Part shown: in pieces, positions 34,930 to 46,163 of the stretch
Position numbering within the stretch: position 1 is the first letter of the stretch
Layout: the number at the start of each line of letters is the position of its first letter
NCBI GenBank assembly: GCA_024752435.1
Contig: CP103036.1
Location: 1,674,001 to 1,738,000 of the forward strand
DNA length: 64,000 nucleotides
Direction: 5' to 3'
DNA from: Allantophomopsis cytisporea
Taxonomy: Eukaryota > Ascomycota > Leotiomycetes > Phacidiales > Phacidiaceae
Program-made: the position numbers and the translations under genes
Notes under the pieces: generated by a model
What the model saw: the letters and a program-made list of their open reading frames with translations, nothing else
Told to the model about the DNA's origin: nothing
Database searches by the model: none

Positions 34930-35290
34930 ATGTAACTTTGGTACCTCATAAACATCACACAACGTGATAGTGACATTGGAAAACTCACCATTCGTCTCTC
35001 CTATCGGTACAACGGCACACGCGCAATCCCACCAATCACCATTTATCCGCTCGAATACCAACCGGGATGCCACGTCTTCACCAAGAGATGGTTCCACATA
35101 TATGTGGGCCGACGAATAGGGTGAAACCAAATCTGAACTTTGCGGGGTTGACGATCTTTCTACCCCAGAAACTCCGGCTGTCAGAGTCTGGGGTAAACAG
35201 AAGAGTCGTATCCCATAGGTCGATGTTCGACTTTGACTTCGAGGCACCAAACGCAATTAATTTCTCAGGGTCGAAAAAGCCCGCCAATCT
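34930..35290 (-). pseudogene. Frameshifted, truncated remnant of an unknown gene
   Basis: After an acceptor-like CCCCAG, a minus-strand frame reads FFDPEKLIAFGASKSKSNID, LWDTTLLFTPDSDSRSFWG and FRFGFTLFVG, then stops; the neighbouring frame carries on with YVEPSLGEDVASRLVFERI and NGDWWDCACAVVPIGE. The switch falls at a short AT repeat (about 35099-35104), where loss of one AT or gain of one base would explain it. A GTGAGT donor-like site near 34990 follows. There is no ATG, since the polygalacturonase promoter takes the upstream space. Looks like a beta-rich domain; family unknown. Confidence 0.4.
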
Positions 35291-35468
35291 GGGGCCGGCG
35301 GAAGAAAGTTATTGACTGTAAATTGAGATTATGCAGCGATGCGTCTTGATCTGGTGTGCGACGTTGCGGCTGCATTTAAATAGATGACGATGCAAGGACT
35401 CAAGTCTGCCTTGTTCATATATTGGACGCATCTCCTTCGATCTTCGGTTTGAGAAAAATCAAGTCAAA

Positions 35469-36993
35469 ATGTTGTTCAAATCGAAGATTGGTTTGGTTTT
35501 GTTGTCAACAGCGCTGGTTGCTGCTACTCCCACCTTTGCGCCTCTTCAACAATGGAAGAATAGTCCACTGGGGAAACCAGCACAACGTCATACTTCACCA
35601 AAACCCGATGTCGCCTTTCATCCAAAGACGCCAAAGTTCGCTCCTCCTCCACCTACACCTAGGAGTAAAGTCTGCTATGTTCAAAGCTACGGGAACGGGA
35701 CGGACGACTCTCCATATATCATCGCAGCAATTGATGAGTGTAACAATGGAGGTCATGTCGTTTTCAGCGAAGGCACCCAATACACAATTGGTACAGCTCT
35801 GAACCTGACCTATCTCAATTCCATCGATATTGGTGAGTTTTCCTGAGTAAATTATGATCAAGTGGTTGATGCCTAACAGTCAACAGATATCCAAGGTTAC
35901 ATTCAATTCACCAACGACACAGACTACTGGCAGGCCAACTCCTTCAAACAAATTTTCCAGAACGCCACAACATTCTTCCAATTGGGAGGCAATGATGTTG
36001 CTGTTTATGGAGGTGGGACAATCGATGGGAACGGGCAGGTATGGTATGACTTGTATGCCAGTAACATCTACACTCTTCGCCCCATTCTCGTCGGAGTTAT
36101 CGGTCTTCACAATTCTACCATTAGTGATTTGGTCTTGAGATATAGTCCTCAGTACTATAACTTCGTAGCCAATTCCTCGAATGTTGTTTTTGACAACATC
36201 AATATCGCCGGAGGAAGTATCAGCAAGAATCCCGCCAAGAACACCGATGGTTGGGACACTTATAGGAGTAGCGACATCACTATTCAGAACTCTGTCATCA
36301 ACAATGGCGATGGTAAGTCTACATTAACGTGAGATGACTTGATGCTAATTAGGTGTAGATTGTGTGTCATTCAAGCCAAATAGCACAGATATCTTAGTAC
36401 AGAACTTGTTCTGCAATGGCTCCCACGGAATTTCTGTCGGCTCTCTGGGTCAGTATGTTGGCGAATACGACATCGTGTCCAACGTTTATGTCTTCAATGT
36501 CTCTATGCACAACGCAACTGTAAGTGTTCTATATTCCACAATCACAACTGTCTTACTAATGACTAATCAGGACGGAGCACGCATCAAGGTCTGGCCAAAC
36601 GCTCCATCAGCCCTTAGCGGAGATCTCCAGGGAGGTGGAGGAACGGGAAGAGTCGATAATATCACATACGACACAATGTACATCGACAATGTGGACTATG
36701 CCATCGAAGTCGACCAATGCTACGGTCAGAGTAACATCACTCTCTGCTTGGAATACCCCTCACCGCTCACTATCACCAATGTCATCTTCAACAACTTCCA
36801 GGGCACGACCAGTAAGAAGTATCAGCCAGAAATCGGGACATTTGCTTGTTCCAGCGACACTGTCTGTAATAACATTACGGCCACCAATATCAACGTACTG
36901 AGTCCAAACGGCACGAATGAAGCCTATTGTCAAAATGTCGACGAGTCTACGCTAGACATTGAATGCTCGACAACTTTGAAGGGATTCAATTGA
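35469..36993 (+). CDS. Secreted polygalacturonase, GH28 (exo type likely)
   Basis: Four exons: 35469-35832, 35887-36312, 36359-36519, 36571-36993; 457 residues. The N-terminus MLFKSKIGLVLLSTALVAA is a signal peptide, followed by a Pro/Lys-rich stretch. GH28 catalytic motifs are all present: NTDG (Asp242), the adjacent pair Asp263-Asp264 split by intron 2 in GDDCVSFKP, the His in GSHGISVGSLG (His286) and RIK (Arg321, Lys323). Many NxS/T sites fit secretion. The enzyme hydrolyses alpha-1,4-galacturonan in pectin; overall sequence style (SSDITIQNSVINNGDDCVSF) suggests the exo-polygalacturonase group. A TATA-like TTTAAATA lies at about 35375-35382. Confidence 0.93.
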
Positions 36994-38203
36994 GATAGTA
37001 GTCTATCGCTGCCTATGGCAGAATTTTCTTTGTATAAATTAGCACACATATTGTGGAGATATATAGCTCAAATTGTAACCATAGCTTTGCAATGCCTGTC
37101 ACAACTGATTCAATAGACAATTCATCCCATTTGTCCCATGTGCTGGTCAACAATGGGATTTCTAAGAAGGTCGCAGTGAATTCCTAAAGTTTCTCTCTAT
37201 ATCAGCATCCTCTATGAGCAAGGAACTTGATCTGAGCAACGTTGGATTCTTGAAACATCTTCTCTGCTCTCCGCGTGCTATACGTCAAGTATCAACTGTT
37301 CAGCCCCGACTCAACCATTCATCATGACGTGCATAGAGCTGAGCTAACCAAGGTATTGACTTATGGTGGGTCGCAATGGGCATTCTGCAGAGATGACATG
37401 CATTGTTCTACAACCAGGTTAACCATTTTAGCCTATCAATTCAAGACACAAAACCCCCGGGGTAACCAATGCCCTTGCTGAGTATGTGCGTACTGCCAGC
37501 TCACCCTACATTCTCTACACCGGCACCTGTAATTGTGGTCAGTCTCTCGAGTGGAAGGACGCAAAAGGCTGAATTGTTATTGGGCCGTCTATGGCCCAAC
37601 TTAGGGTTGTTATTAGCATACGATAGCTGTGGGACATACAATAATTCGATATATCCCTTTTGAAGGATGAACGCGTTAGTCACTGTACAGCGCATCCCTG
37701 GATGTTTCGGTTTCCGCGCGAGTCGCGGGGATTCTTCATGAAAGGCTTCATTTCCTTCAACCACTATGGTTCATTTGGATCATTTCTATCTAGCATGGTC
37801 TCAGTATCTGAACGGGGTATATGTCTATATACATCAACAACTTCCGATGCGTGAATGTTGAGCGATCCATTAGGCTTGAAAACCACTGGATCGTGTGCTC
37901 ATACCCCAGCAGTGGAACCTGTGAGAAGTCACATCGTCACATCTCTATGCCCTTGTCGCATCGGAAAGTTTAAAGCACATCAGAACAATAGGGATCCTTT
38001 GTTGTTCTTGTCTTGGTTCTCGCTGCTGCCACTGCCGACCATGATTCTTGAGAAACAGAGTCAAATTCCATCAGAGCAGTTCTCACAAAGGTGCTGCAGA
38101 AACCTCTGGCTCGACAGAGACAGCGATGATACTCTTATACGCCTAGATTACGTGTTGATCGTACACTCTGCAAGTTGCGATATCAATTTTCATCAACCAG
38201 GAA
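36994..38203. other. Intergenic between polygalacturonase and ATG12
   Basis: About 1.2 kb where two convergent genes end. Open stretches at 37275-37481 and 37855-38226 carry no motifs; the latter partly overlaps the antisense of the ATG12 last exon. Nothing supported. Confidence 0.45.
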
Positions 38204-38740
38204 TCATCCATACGCCGGTGTCATAGAGTAGGAAACAACAAGCTGGTCATTAACCTGGAAGCACTACGTTCTCATTAGCCGCGAACACCAATACCGTCTG
38301 AAATACATACGCGATGTAAATTCCCCACAATCTCATCTAAAGCAGGCGCAAAAATCTGGTTGATGTAAAGAATCAGACTATCTGTCGGACCGCACTTCAA
38401 GATGCGTCGTAAATAGCTCACGACGGCTTCAAAGCGCTGTTTCGATGAGATCTGGCAGATAGGACGCCGAAGTATTGGCGCGGATCCAATAGCACTGAAG
38501 CGTACTGTGACTGTAATACATCTATCAGTTACTTTCTAGTAGAATGCTTTTGTGATTCGCTATTGTACCTTTTTCTTTGGCAAAGCTACCTACGTCTGCT
38601 AAAGCAGTTGTTGCGTCTTGGGGTAGGTGTGTTAATACCACTGAAGCGGACATGGTGAGTGGTAGATCAGCTTCATGGTTATCGTCTGGTATAGGAGTCG
38701 AGTTCTCCGAGCTTCGATCTGGGAGAGTAGAGGTTGACAT
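38204..38740 (-). CDS. atg12: Ubiquitin-like autophagy protein Atg12
   Basis: Three small exons: 38569-38740, 38311-38510, 38204-38263; 143 residues. The disordered N-terminus (MSTSTLPDRSSENSTPIPDD) leads to the Atg12 fold: VTVRFSAIGSAPILRRPICQ, ISSKQRFEAVVSYLRRIL, TDSLILYINQIFAPALDEIV, GNLHRCFQVNDQLVVSYS and the terminal MTPAYG, ending in the glycine that Atg7/Atg10 activate and join to Atg5. The Atg12-Atg5/Atg16 conjugate is the E3 for Atg8 lipidation. The last intron offers two acceptors 9 bases apart; I chose the one keeping Cys-Phe-Gln, because the family has a Cys-Phe here. Confidence 0.92.
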
Positions 38741-39773
38741 CTTGAAGTTTGGTTGTTGTTGCTAGGCGCCGTAGTGAGAGTTGATGTTGTTGATGTTGGT
38801 AGCCTTGTGTGGGTAGATGCGGTTGCTGAGCAAGGCTAGCTTCTTATTGTAAGACTGGATGACACGCTCTACAACTCGTGATTCTGCACAAATACATCTT
38901 CTTCCATCATGACTGACTACGAATATATTGATGCCGTGACGCGAATAGGGTACTTTAAATTGTTGAACGATATACGACAAGGAACGGTGGTGCATCTTCG
39001 TTCTCATCCTTGATGTGTTGGAAGGTAGCAACTACGACGTTTTGGAGAAAGCATTGATCGAGGGGATCAAGACATCTACGGGTTTCAGTATCTAACAGAG
39101 GACCGGCCCGGTCTTATAAACGGGAAAAGCCTTCATTGATGCTTGATCGTTGCGTCATCAGCACCAATAGCTCAGGCAGACATCTTAACCTCATCGCGTC
39201 GCGACGTTGTTGTACGGTAGGTGCGCTATGGCCGGTTGATAATGACCGACAGTTGGTCCCGAATACGGGATTGGCTGCCGAAATATTGATTATGGCGTAG
39301 TATTACAATACTCGAACAATGAATAAAGTGCAGTTCTATGAGTTATATTCAGTTTTCTTTTTTACACTCGTTAGATAGTTAGCTAGCTAGTTCAATTCAT
39401 AATTTATCTATTCTAATAATTACCGTACCTATTATTGAAATCTCCAATCGCACGTGATTGATTACTAAGCCTGTACTGGCCAATGACAATCTCAACAAGG
39501 ACTTCGAGAATATCAATGCCGAGATTAGAGGAAAATTGGTTACACGTGAGTTCACCTGATATTATCCGTTATGTGCCACCCAGTATATCAGCGTATTCAC
39601 ATACTATTCTTAGAGCTCAGAAGATGATGCACTCAACATCTACGAAAGATTGACCACTTCGAACTTAAGTTTAATCCCAAACTAAAATGCACCCTTCTTA
39701 CTCATTTTTACATGGCTATTCAAGTGTCTCTCCCAATTTCCCTATCGTGTGTAATGCTTCCAGCCACATGGTA
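38741..39773. other. Intergenic with an AT-rich block
   Basis: About 1 kb with the ATG12 promoter. The part near 39330-39460 is AT-rich with short repeated words (tagttagctagctagtt). It resembles degraded repeat or LTR sequence, but I could define no termini or target-site duplication. Confidence 0.35.
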
Positions 39774-40614
39774 TCAGCGGAAGAAATTCTGGTTATGTAG
39801 AAATGTTACTCTGAACAAGTCGTGTGATGAATTCGTTCCAATATCGAATGCGTTGGTGAAATTATGATCTGTGCTCTTGTCAGTGTGATTTATTCATGCT
39901 CTATATTTTGAGGGATTGCTTACACCAAGTATCGTCAGCTTCAGGATGTGTGCCCATGATACCGACCGTTCCTTTGCCGAAGATGCTCAAAGTTGCAAAT
40001 GGATCACCGCTGCTTGCATAGCGTCCAGTTACAGATATGTTTAAATCATCACCCGGAGCAGTGATCGCAGCTCCATCCTGAAAGAACATGTTTTCCTTAT
40101 TTGCGACTGTGCCATTCTCAAAATCATAATCCACATTGACCAAGTATTCTCCGGCGTCGTCATACTGCGATTTTGGAAGATTAATCTCATCCTGGACTCA
40201 AATATTTGCTGGGAGTAATTCGAACCCATGTTTGGGACCAGCTAGGTATGCTCCCATGCAACCTCCTAGGTATAGACCTCCCCGTTCCACGAAGTCGACT
40301 ATAACTCTTCTAGAGTGGTTCGTAACCTCATAGGCTGGCTTTAGGTCTGAATCGCTTCCAGGCTGGACATAAAGGCCTTCACCAGCAAGGGCTTCGGCGG
40401 TGATAGGAGATTCTGTACCATCACCGATCAGGTGGACTGACTCAAACAGCCCTGTCCTTTTCAGAAGGTGTTTTAAATCTTCGGTACAGCCGTTATCAGT
40501 GCACCTCGCAGCTTCGCCTTCATGGATAACCGCATTCATCCCAATCACATGGACTATAACAGGCAAGCAGCTCGAGATGAGCAAAAGTGAACCAAGAGAA
40601 AGCATCATATTCAA
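39774..40614 (-). pseudogene. Secreted biotin-protein-ligase-N/amidotransferase-like gene with an in-frame stop
   Basis: Exon 1 39924-40614, exon 2 39774-39868 (GTAAGC donor), but exon 1 is split by an in-frame TGA at 40198-40200. Before it: a signal peptide (MNMMLSLGSLLLISSCLP), then GEGLYVQPGSDSDLKPAYEV and the nucleophile-elbow-like GGLYLGGCMGAYLAGP. After it, in the same frame: VQDEINLPKSQYDDAGEY, MFFQDGAAITAPGD, GTVGIMGTHPEADDTW, then HNFTNAFDIG. This is the BPL_N class I glutamine-amidotransferase-like fold, common as secreted proteins in fungi; activity unknown. I found no intron of good quality that removes the stop and keeps frame. It is either a recent nonsense allele, a sequence error or, less likely, read through. 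Confidence 0.7.
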
Positions 40615-41629
40615 GTACAGAAGATGGCTATCTTCAGGTGTGAAGTTGGTATGATAACGTAGGCAATTGTATAGATAGACAGAATGAGAGACATACTGAG
40701 AAACTCATAATAGCTCCAATCCCAGAGACTCATCTTATACAATCCCCTCACCCAGACCCCGATCACATCTCCGCGCAACACTCCCACATACAATGGAAGC
40801 TTCCCTCCATGCATCAAAAGCCTCTTATACCACAGTTGAAATTTACATGATCATGCTTTTGTGCAGGATTTCAGAGTAGACACTAAGTTCAAGTTGTCGT
40901 TGACTGCAAACGTTACTATCCCATGATTGGTACTAAGCTTGAAGTGGCCATGGTATGTGAATAACCAAACTCGTTACTTTACTTGGATATTTTCCAGATG
41001 GTAAGAGGTGAAGCAACAGGAGAAGCTTATTTCAGCTACAGATCTTACGGATACCAGGTAAGTCTATATGTTGTCGGGTGTTGTCTAATAGTCATATACC
41101 AGCTAGGTACTATACAATTTATCATTTCTTAGTTGCCCTTAAGTAGATAAGTTAGTAGAATAAATAAAGACTTTCAAAACTAAACAAGTTATTGAAGCTA
41201 TCTATAATATTTATATCAAAATCATGGGTGCTTTATGGCAATTTCTTTTCACTGTTTTGTCCTTGATAATGTTTACGACAATCATTTTTGAAATATTCCA
41301 TGATAAATTGCGATTAATCCGATGAAGTTTCCCACATCCAAAAACCCGCGGACCAAGTCAAGAGACATACACCATACAAACCACCTTCAGGACTCCTGAT
41401 TAGAACATGTCATTTATCATTTCCAAGACCCAATCAGTCATGTTGATATCCACATCCATCGCCCTTCGAGCAAGGCACAACCACGATGACCACCACCACA
41501 GCCTCCAGCACGCCCCACAGACCCACTTAATCCACCCAACACCACAACCTGTTAGGTAAGGACATATTGACCATCATCAATACAAATAAGCGCCTCCCCT
41601 CCATCAATCAGCCTCATCAGCAATTACCA
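40615..41629. other. Intergenic, AT-rich in part
   Basis: About 1 kb. A TATA-like TATAAGAG on the minus strand near 40824-40831 could serve the gene ending at 39774. The stretch 41095-41225 is AT-rich and low in complexity. No coding signal. Confidence 0.4.
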
Positions 41630-41711
41630 TCCGGTATAGTGTAGGGGTTAACATACCCCGCTTTCATCCAGTATGATCCGGGGAGCCCCGGGTTCGATTC
41701 CCGGTACCGGA
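41630..41711 (+). tRNA. tRNA-Glu (anticodon UUC) with an intron
   Basis: A full cloverleaf can be drawn: 7-bp acceptor stem TCCGGTA/TACCGGA, D-arm GTGTAGGGGTTAACAT, anticodon stem CCCCG/CGGGG, and T-arm CCGGG-TTCGATT-CCCGG. The anticodon loop reads CTTTCA, an 11-base insert (about TCCAGTATGAT) after position 37, then C, the usual place of nuclear tRNA introns. Mature length is 71 before CCA. The CTTTCA loop and overall sequence match eukaryotic tRNA-Glu; anticodon TTC reads GAA. Confidence 0.93.
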
Positions 41712-41717
41712 ATATTA

Positions 41718-41722
41718 TTTTT
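41718..41722 (+). terminator. RNA polymerase III terminator
   Basis: A run of five T starts six bases after the tRNA-Glu 3' end, the standard pol III stop. Confidence 0.8.
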
Positions 41723-42286
41723 GCATTTTTGATGTATTCATCTTGGAGAACTGTTCAGGAAGCAGTTCAGCCGTCGCAGGTTGCGTCGCTGGCTGGGGCT
41801 GTAGCTGAGTAGGGAGGGACTCGCGCTGCAGGTACGTGAGTCAAGTGCAGTGCTTTGGTGGTTTTCATTTTGTGCGGGAAGCGAAACCAAGCGAGCTTTT
41901 GTCGAAGAACGAGGCGGGTTTTGTGAATAGATGTGAAATCGGGTATTTTATGATGTATGCAGATATTGTAGAACACGATTTGCTTTCTGCTGCTGCGATG
42001 TCCAGTGATTGCTGATACATATGACTGCGTTTATGGTTCTCAATAAACATGTCCAGCAAAAGGCGTGGTAATCCAGATGCCTATGGACTGCAAGTGATTT
42101 CCAAGCCGCCACCGAGTACTGCGCATGTGCCTCAGCGGCCTTCCGTATCCCCCACCAGCTTCACCCCACCAACGAACGACAGCTCCAGTAGTAGTAGAGA
42201 GTATCATAGCAGCAGATAGGCTTTGGGAGGGGAGGACAGCTAAATATGACGACCCACCCGGAATTCACGACGCAGTGCACACCAAA

Positions 42287-42902
42287 ATGACTACTATGAG
42301 AAGTGCGTCGCGAATTCTGTCAAGCACCGGTGCCCGACATCGCACAGCAGCTCATAATATAAGACGAATCATTCTACCACACGACTCCAATAATCACCTT
42401 CGCAATACCCACCAATCCACCAATTTCCACTCCAATTCATCCAGAATGTCCGAGCAAAAGGTCATCTTCACCAAGAATGCCCCATTCCGTAAGTCATGCG
42501 TTCATAATCCCGAGAACAAGGTAGCGACCAAGCTACCGTCATCAACACACAATCTGACTCCCCGCAGCGGCAGGACCATACTCCCAGGCCGTCGGCACCT
42601 CCTCGACAATCTACTGCTCCGGCCAAGTCCCACTCAATGCCGCGGGCGAGATGATCAAGGGCAGCATCGCCGAGTTGACCGAGCAATGCATCAAGAACCT
42701 GATTGCCGTGCTCGAGGCCGCTGGCTCATCCATCGAGAAGGTCGTCAAGGTCAATGTTTTCTTGACTTCCATGGACAACTTCAAGGAGATGAACGGCACC
42801 TACGAGAAGTACTTCGCCCACAAGCCTGCCAGATCCTGCGTTGCTGTTTACCAGCTTCCGCTCGGTGTGCCGGTTGAGATTGAGTGCATTGCTCTTGCTT
42901 AG
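42287..42902 (+). CDS. mmf1: RidA/YjgF/Mmf1 family imine deaminase
   Basis: Two exons, 42287-42488 and 42568-42902; 178 residues from the first ATG. The join gives NAPFPAGPYSQAVGTSSTIY, followed by CSGQVPLNAAGEMIKGS and the signature KPARSCVAVYQLPLG, whose Arg binds the substrate carboxylate in RidA proteins. They hydrolyse reactive enamine/imine intermediates from PLP enzymes such as threonine dehydratase. The first 50 residues (MTTMRSASRILSSTGARHRT...) are rich in Arg/Ser and lack acids, like a mitochondrial presequence, as in yeast Mmf1. A second ATG at 42446 (MSEQKVIFTKN) would make a cytosolic form like Hmf1. The frame is open further upstream to 42125, but that part looks non-coding. 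Confidence 0.9.
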
Positions 42903-43097
42903 ATGCGATGATGGAGATATGAAATGAAATTAAAATACACATGTTGAGTTGGATGGTGTGCTGTGGCTATTATGTGCGGTATTCTCTATTGGGTATTATC
43001 CATCATTCAAGCGTGCTCCGAATCTTTTGCTGTCTTAGATCCTGTCCCAATGCCAGATCCTTCCATATCTATATACCCCCAATCCCAAGCCCGGTCA

Positions 43098-46000
43098 TTA
43101 CTCGCGTTTCTTCATAGTAGGTGGTTTAAATTGACCTCCTGTATACCCTCCCATACCCCTCCTTACTCCATATGCCTTGTTTGTCGTTTTCATTGCCAGT
43201 TTCTGCATGCTAGTCAAATGTGTCGTTTGTGCTGGTCTCATTGTTCCCTCCTTCTTAATTTCAGCCTGGGGCCGCACTGGAATGTTCTCATTCTCTGCCT
43301 CACTGATATGAGTTTCAGGTGGTGGTGGTGAACTACCGTCAATCTTCAAAGACCCATAGTGGTGATGCGGCACTTCCTCTCTCATGATTGGCCTTGGTCT
43401 ATTCAACTTTGCTCCCGAACCGAGCCGATGAGAGGTGTGGAGAGGCTCAAAACTCGGCTTTGGCATATCTACTGGCTTTGCTAGAGAAGGAAGAGAAGGA
43501 TTTCTTTCTAAAGGCCTGGTATTGTTTGCCGTCATTTTCATGGGCGCCGACGTGGTTCTTTGAAATTTCGATGGCAGTGTTGTTGGTTGTGGAACCTGTG
43601 CCGGCGATTTGGATCTTTTAAATGCGGCCGCGATACTCATCTGACCAGACTCACGTTTTGTAGTCCTCGCCGGAACCCTTTTCTCCTTCCTGTTACCACC
43701 CGTTACCGAATCAATAGATGGATGGTAATCGTTTTCACTCGAAATCTCCAATTTGGCTGCACTCACGAAGCCCGCTCTACTTGCTGTAAATTGTTCAGCC
43801 TGCTCCATAGTTGTTACGTATCCAGGTCTCCAGTCCGCAGCAGGTTGTACTCGACCTTCAGCTCCTAAGCCTATCTTTCGACGTTTTGGACTTGACTGTC
43901 CTCCCGCGTAGATGTGATCATGCCCTAGCTCGTCGCTCTTCTTTTTATATTCACCATCCACTGGATATTGATCATCCTCAAGATGTTTCAAGCCATGCAA
44001 AGATTCTTGTATCCTCAGAAGAGTAGGGGTATTCCGACGAAGGATATGAGAGATAGATTGGATTGTGGTGAAGGTGAACTTTGGCCCAAGATTCGCAAAA
44101 CAAGGACTCAACAGTTCGGGAGGCAGAAAAGGAGAGAGAATAGTTTCTTCATGCTGAGAGTTCTTTCTGGGATAGCTAAGATATAGCAAAGCCTTCGCCC
44201 GAGTCATGGCGACGTAAAGTAATCGTCGTTCTTCGTCAGTGTCCTCAGCTCGAGAATGAGGAATGGAGCCATGATAGGCTGCGGGAATAAAGACAACCGG
44301 CCATTCAAGGCCTTTCGCAGCATGGATTGTGGATATTGTTACTTGTGCCTTGGCCTCTGAATTTTCGGCTTTGATTTCTGCAGCAAGAGCAATGTTTGCG
44401 AGGAACTGAGAGAGTGGTGTTGAAATATCAGACTGGTCGACACCATCAATCGATGGCAGATTCTCTTCTTCAAGGCCGCTTTCAAGAGCAATCGAGAAAT
44501 CTGTTGCTTGAGAGACCAGTTCTTCAATGTTCGCCCATCGCCCTTCATGCTCCTCCCCATACGTGCTCCTGAGATAATCATATAATGATGTTTTTGTTAT
44601 GATGTAGTCAATCAAACCTGTTATGGACAGCTCTGTGTCTTCTGGGTTTGCAAGCTTTTCCTGGGCTGTGAGAATAATGTCTACAAAATTTCGGAGACCT
44701 TGCTCTGTGGGCTTTGTGACTTTAACCTTCGAATCCTTGTTCCCCTGGCAATGATCTAATATGACTTTCCAGAGAGTTTTTCCAGATTGTTCTGCCTCTT
44801 CAAGCAATGCTTTTACTGTCGTTTCGCCTATCTTACGAGAGGGAACATTGATGACCCGCGCTACGGCATCATTGTTCTCAGGTTGATATATAGCTCTCAT
44901 ATAGTCAAGAACGATCTTTACCTCAGCCCGATCAAAAAAACGATGGCCACCTCCATGACAAACAGTCAGTCCGTAATCACCGCATCACAATAGTAGAACA
45001 ATGAACTTACCGACCATCCGATATGGGATACCAGATTTTCCCAGAGCACTCTCAATATGCCTCGACAATGATGCTGATCGCAACAGAATGGCGATATCAT
45101 CGAACCCAATCAACCCACCACTCATTCCTACGCATCTTTGTATCTCGCTCACCAACCAAGATGCCTCCTTCTCAGAATCAAATAACTTTCTAAATACAGG
45201 TTTCGTACCAACAATATGAGTAGCTTGCAAGGTTTTAGCGATTCTGGCACTATCCTGCTGAATAACTTCCAATGCCGACAATAGAATTGCACCCGAAGAC
45301 CTGTAGTTTTCCTCCAATGGAATTGTGACAGTTCCAGGATACTGTCGATACATCCTGCCGAAGTTTTTCGTCTCAGCAGATCGAAAACCGTAAATACTCT
45401 GGTCCGGATCTCCCACGATTGTAACTCTCTTTTTCTGCGCAGCGAACAGGCGCATAAGATCAAACTGAACCAGATTCGTATCCTGGAACTCATCGATAAG
45501 AACCGCTTCGATATTCGAGACGCATGACGGAAAACGACGAAGAAGATCGACGCATTGCAAGAGCAAATCATCATAGTCCAGCATATTCGAAGTTTTCAAT
45601 GTTTCTTGATACTCTTCGAAGCACACCTCGTACTCCTGCTTCTCCAAATTCGCCAATTGATCTTTCGGCTTCGTATCAATATATTTATCACCTTTAGCCT
45701 TCCTTGAGCTGATTCTACCCCTGGCAACAGCAGGTTTTATCCCAAGTTGCCTTCTCTTCACAATCCTCTTTATAATTGCCATACTGTCTGCTGTGTCCGC
45801 AATGCCAAAGTTCTTGGGAATCTCAATGAGGTGTCCATACCGGACGAGGTACCGTCTCGCAATGCTGTGAAATGTGCCCAGGATAAGCTTTCCTTCAAGA
45901 CCATTCCCGATCAATTTCCCAATTCGCTCCTTCATTTCGCGAGCTGCCTTCACTGTGAACGTGGCAACGATGATGTTCCATGGCTGCAACTTTTCGTGTT

Positions 46001-46163
46001 GGAGAAGCCAGGCAGTGCGGGAGGTGAGCGTATGTGTCTTTCCACTGCCTGGGCCGGCGAGAATCGCGAGTGCTTGTGCGGGTGAAGAGACGGCTGCGCA
46101 TTGAGATGCATTGAGATTTCGAAGCAATTCATCCGACATCTTCTGATCCAGTAGATGACCCAC
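43098..46163 (-). CDS. srs2: Srs2-type UvrD/Rep superfamily 1 DNA helicase
   Basis: Two exons, 45011-46163 and 43098-44950; 1001 residues. Helicase motifs in order: Q-motif LNASQCAAV, motif I GPGSGKTHTL (from about residue 37), motif Ia ATFTVKAAREMKER, motif II IDEFQDTN, motif III GDPDQSIYGFR, motif IV LEENYRSS, motif V STIHAAKGLEWPVVFIP and motif VI EERRLLYVAMTRAKALL. The intron sits between YRMVGG and HRFFDRAEVK. Srs2 is a 3'-5' helicase that strips Rad51 from single-stranded DNA and is drawn to forks by SUMO-PCNA in yeast. The tail is basic and disordered and ends GGYTGGQFKPPTMKKRE. Start could be 46163 or the second Met at 46139. It converges with the RidA gene, 195 bases apart. Confidence 0.92.

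Noticed and set aside
38762..39031. Minus-strand 89-residue frame upstream of ATG12
   Set aside because: No motif, and it occupies the expected ATG12 promoter.
42125..42286. Upstream extension of the RidA frame
   Set aside because: It precedes a good mitochondrial-type start and has Pro/Thr-rich, non-conserved composition.
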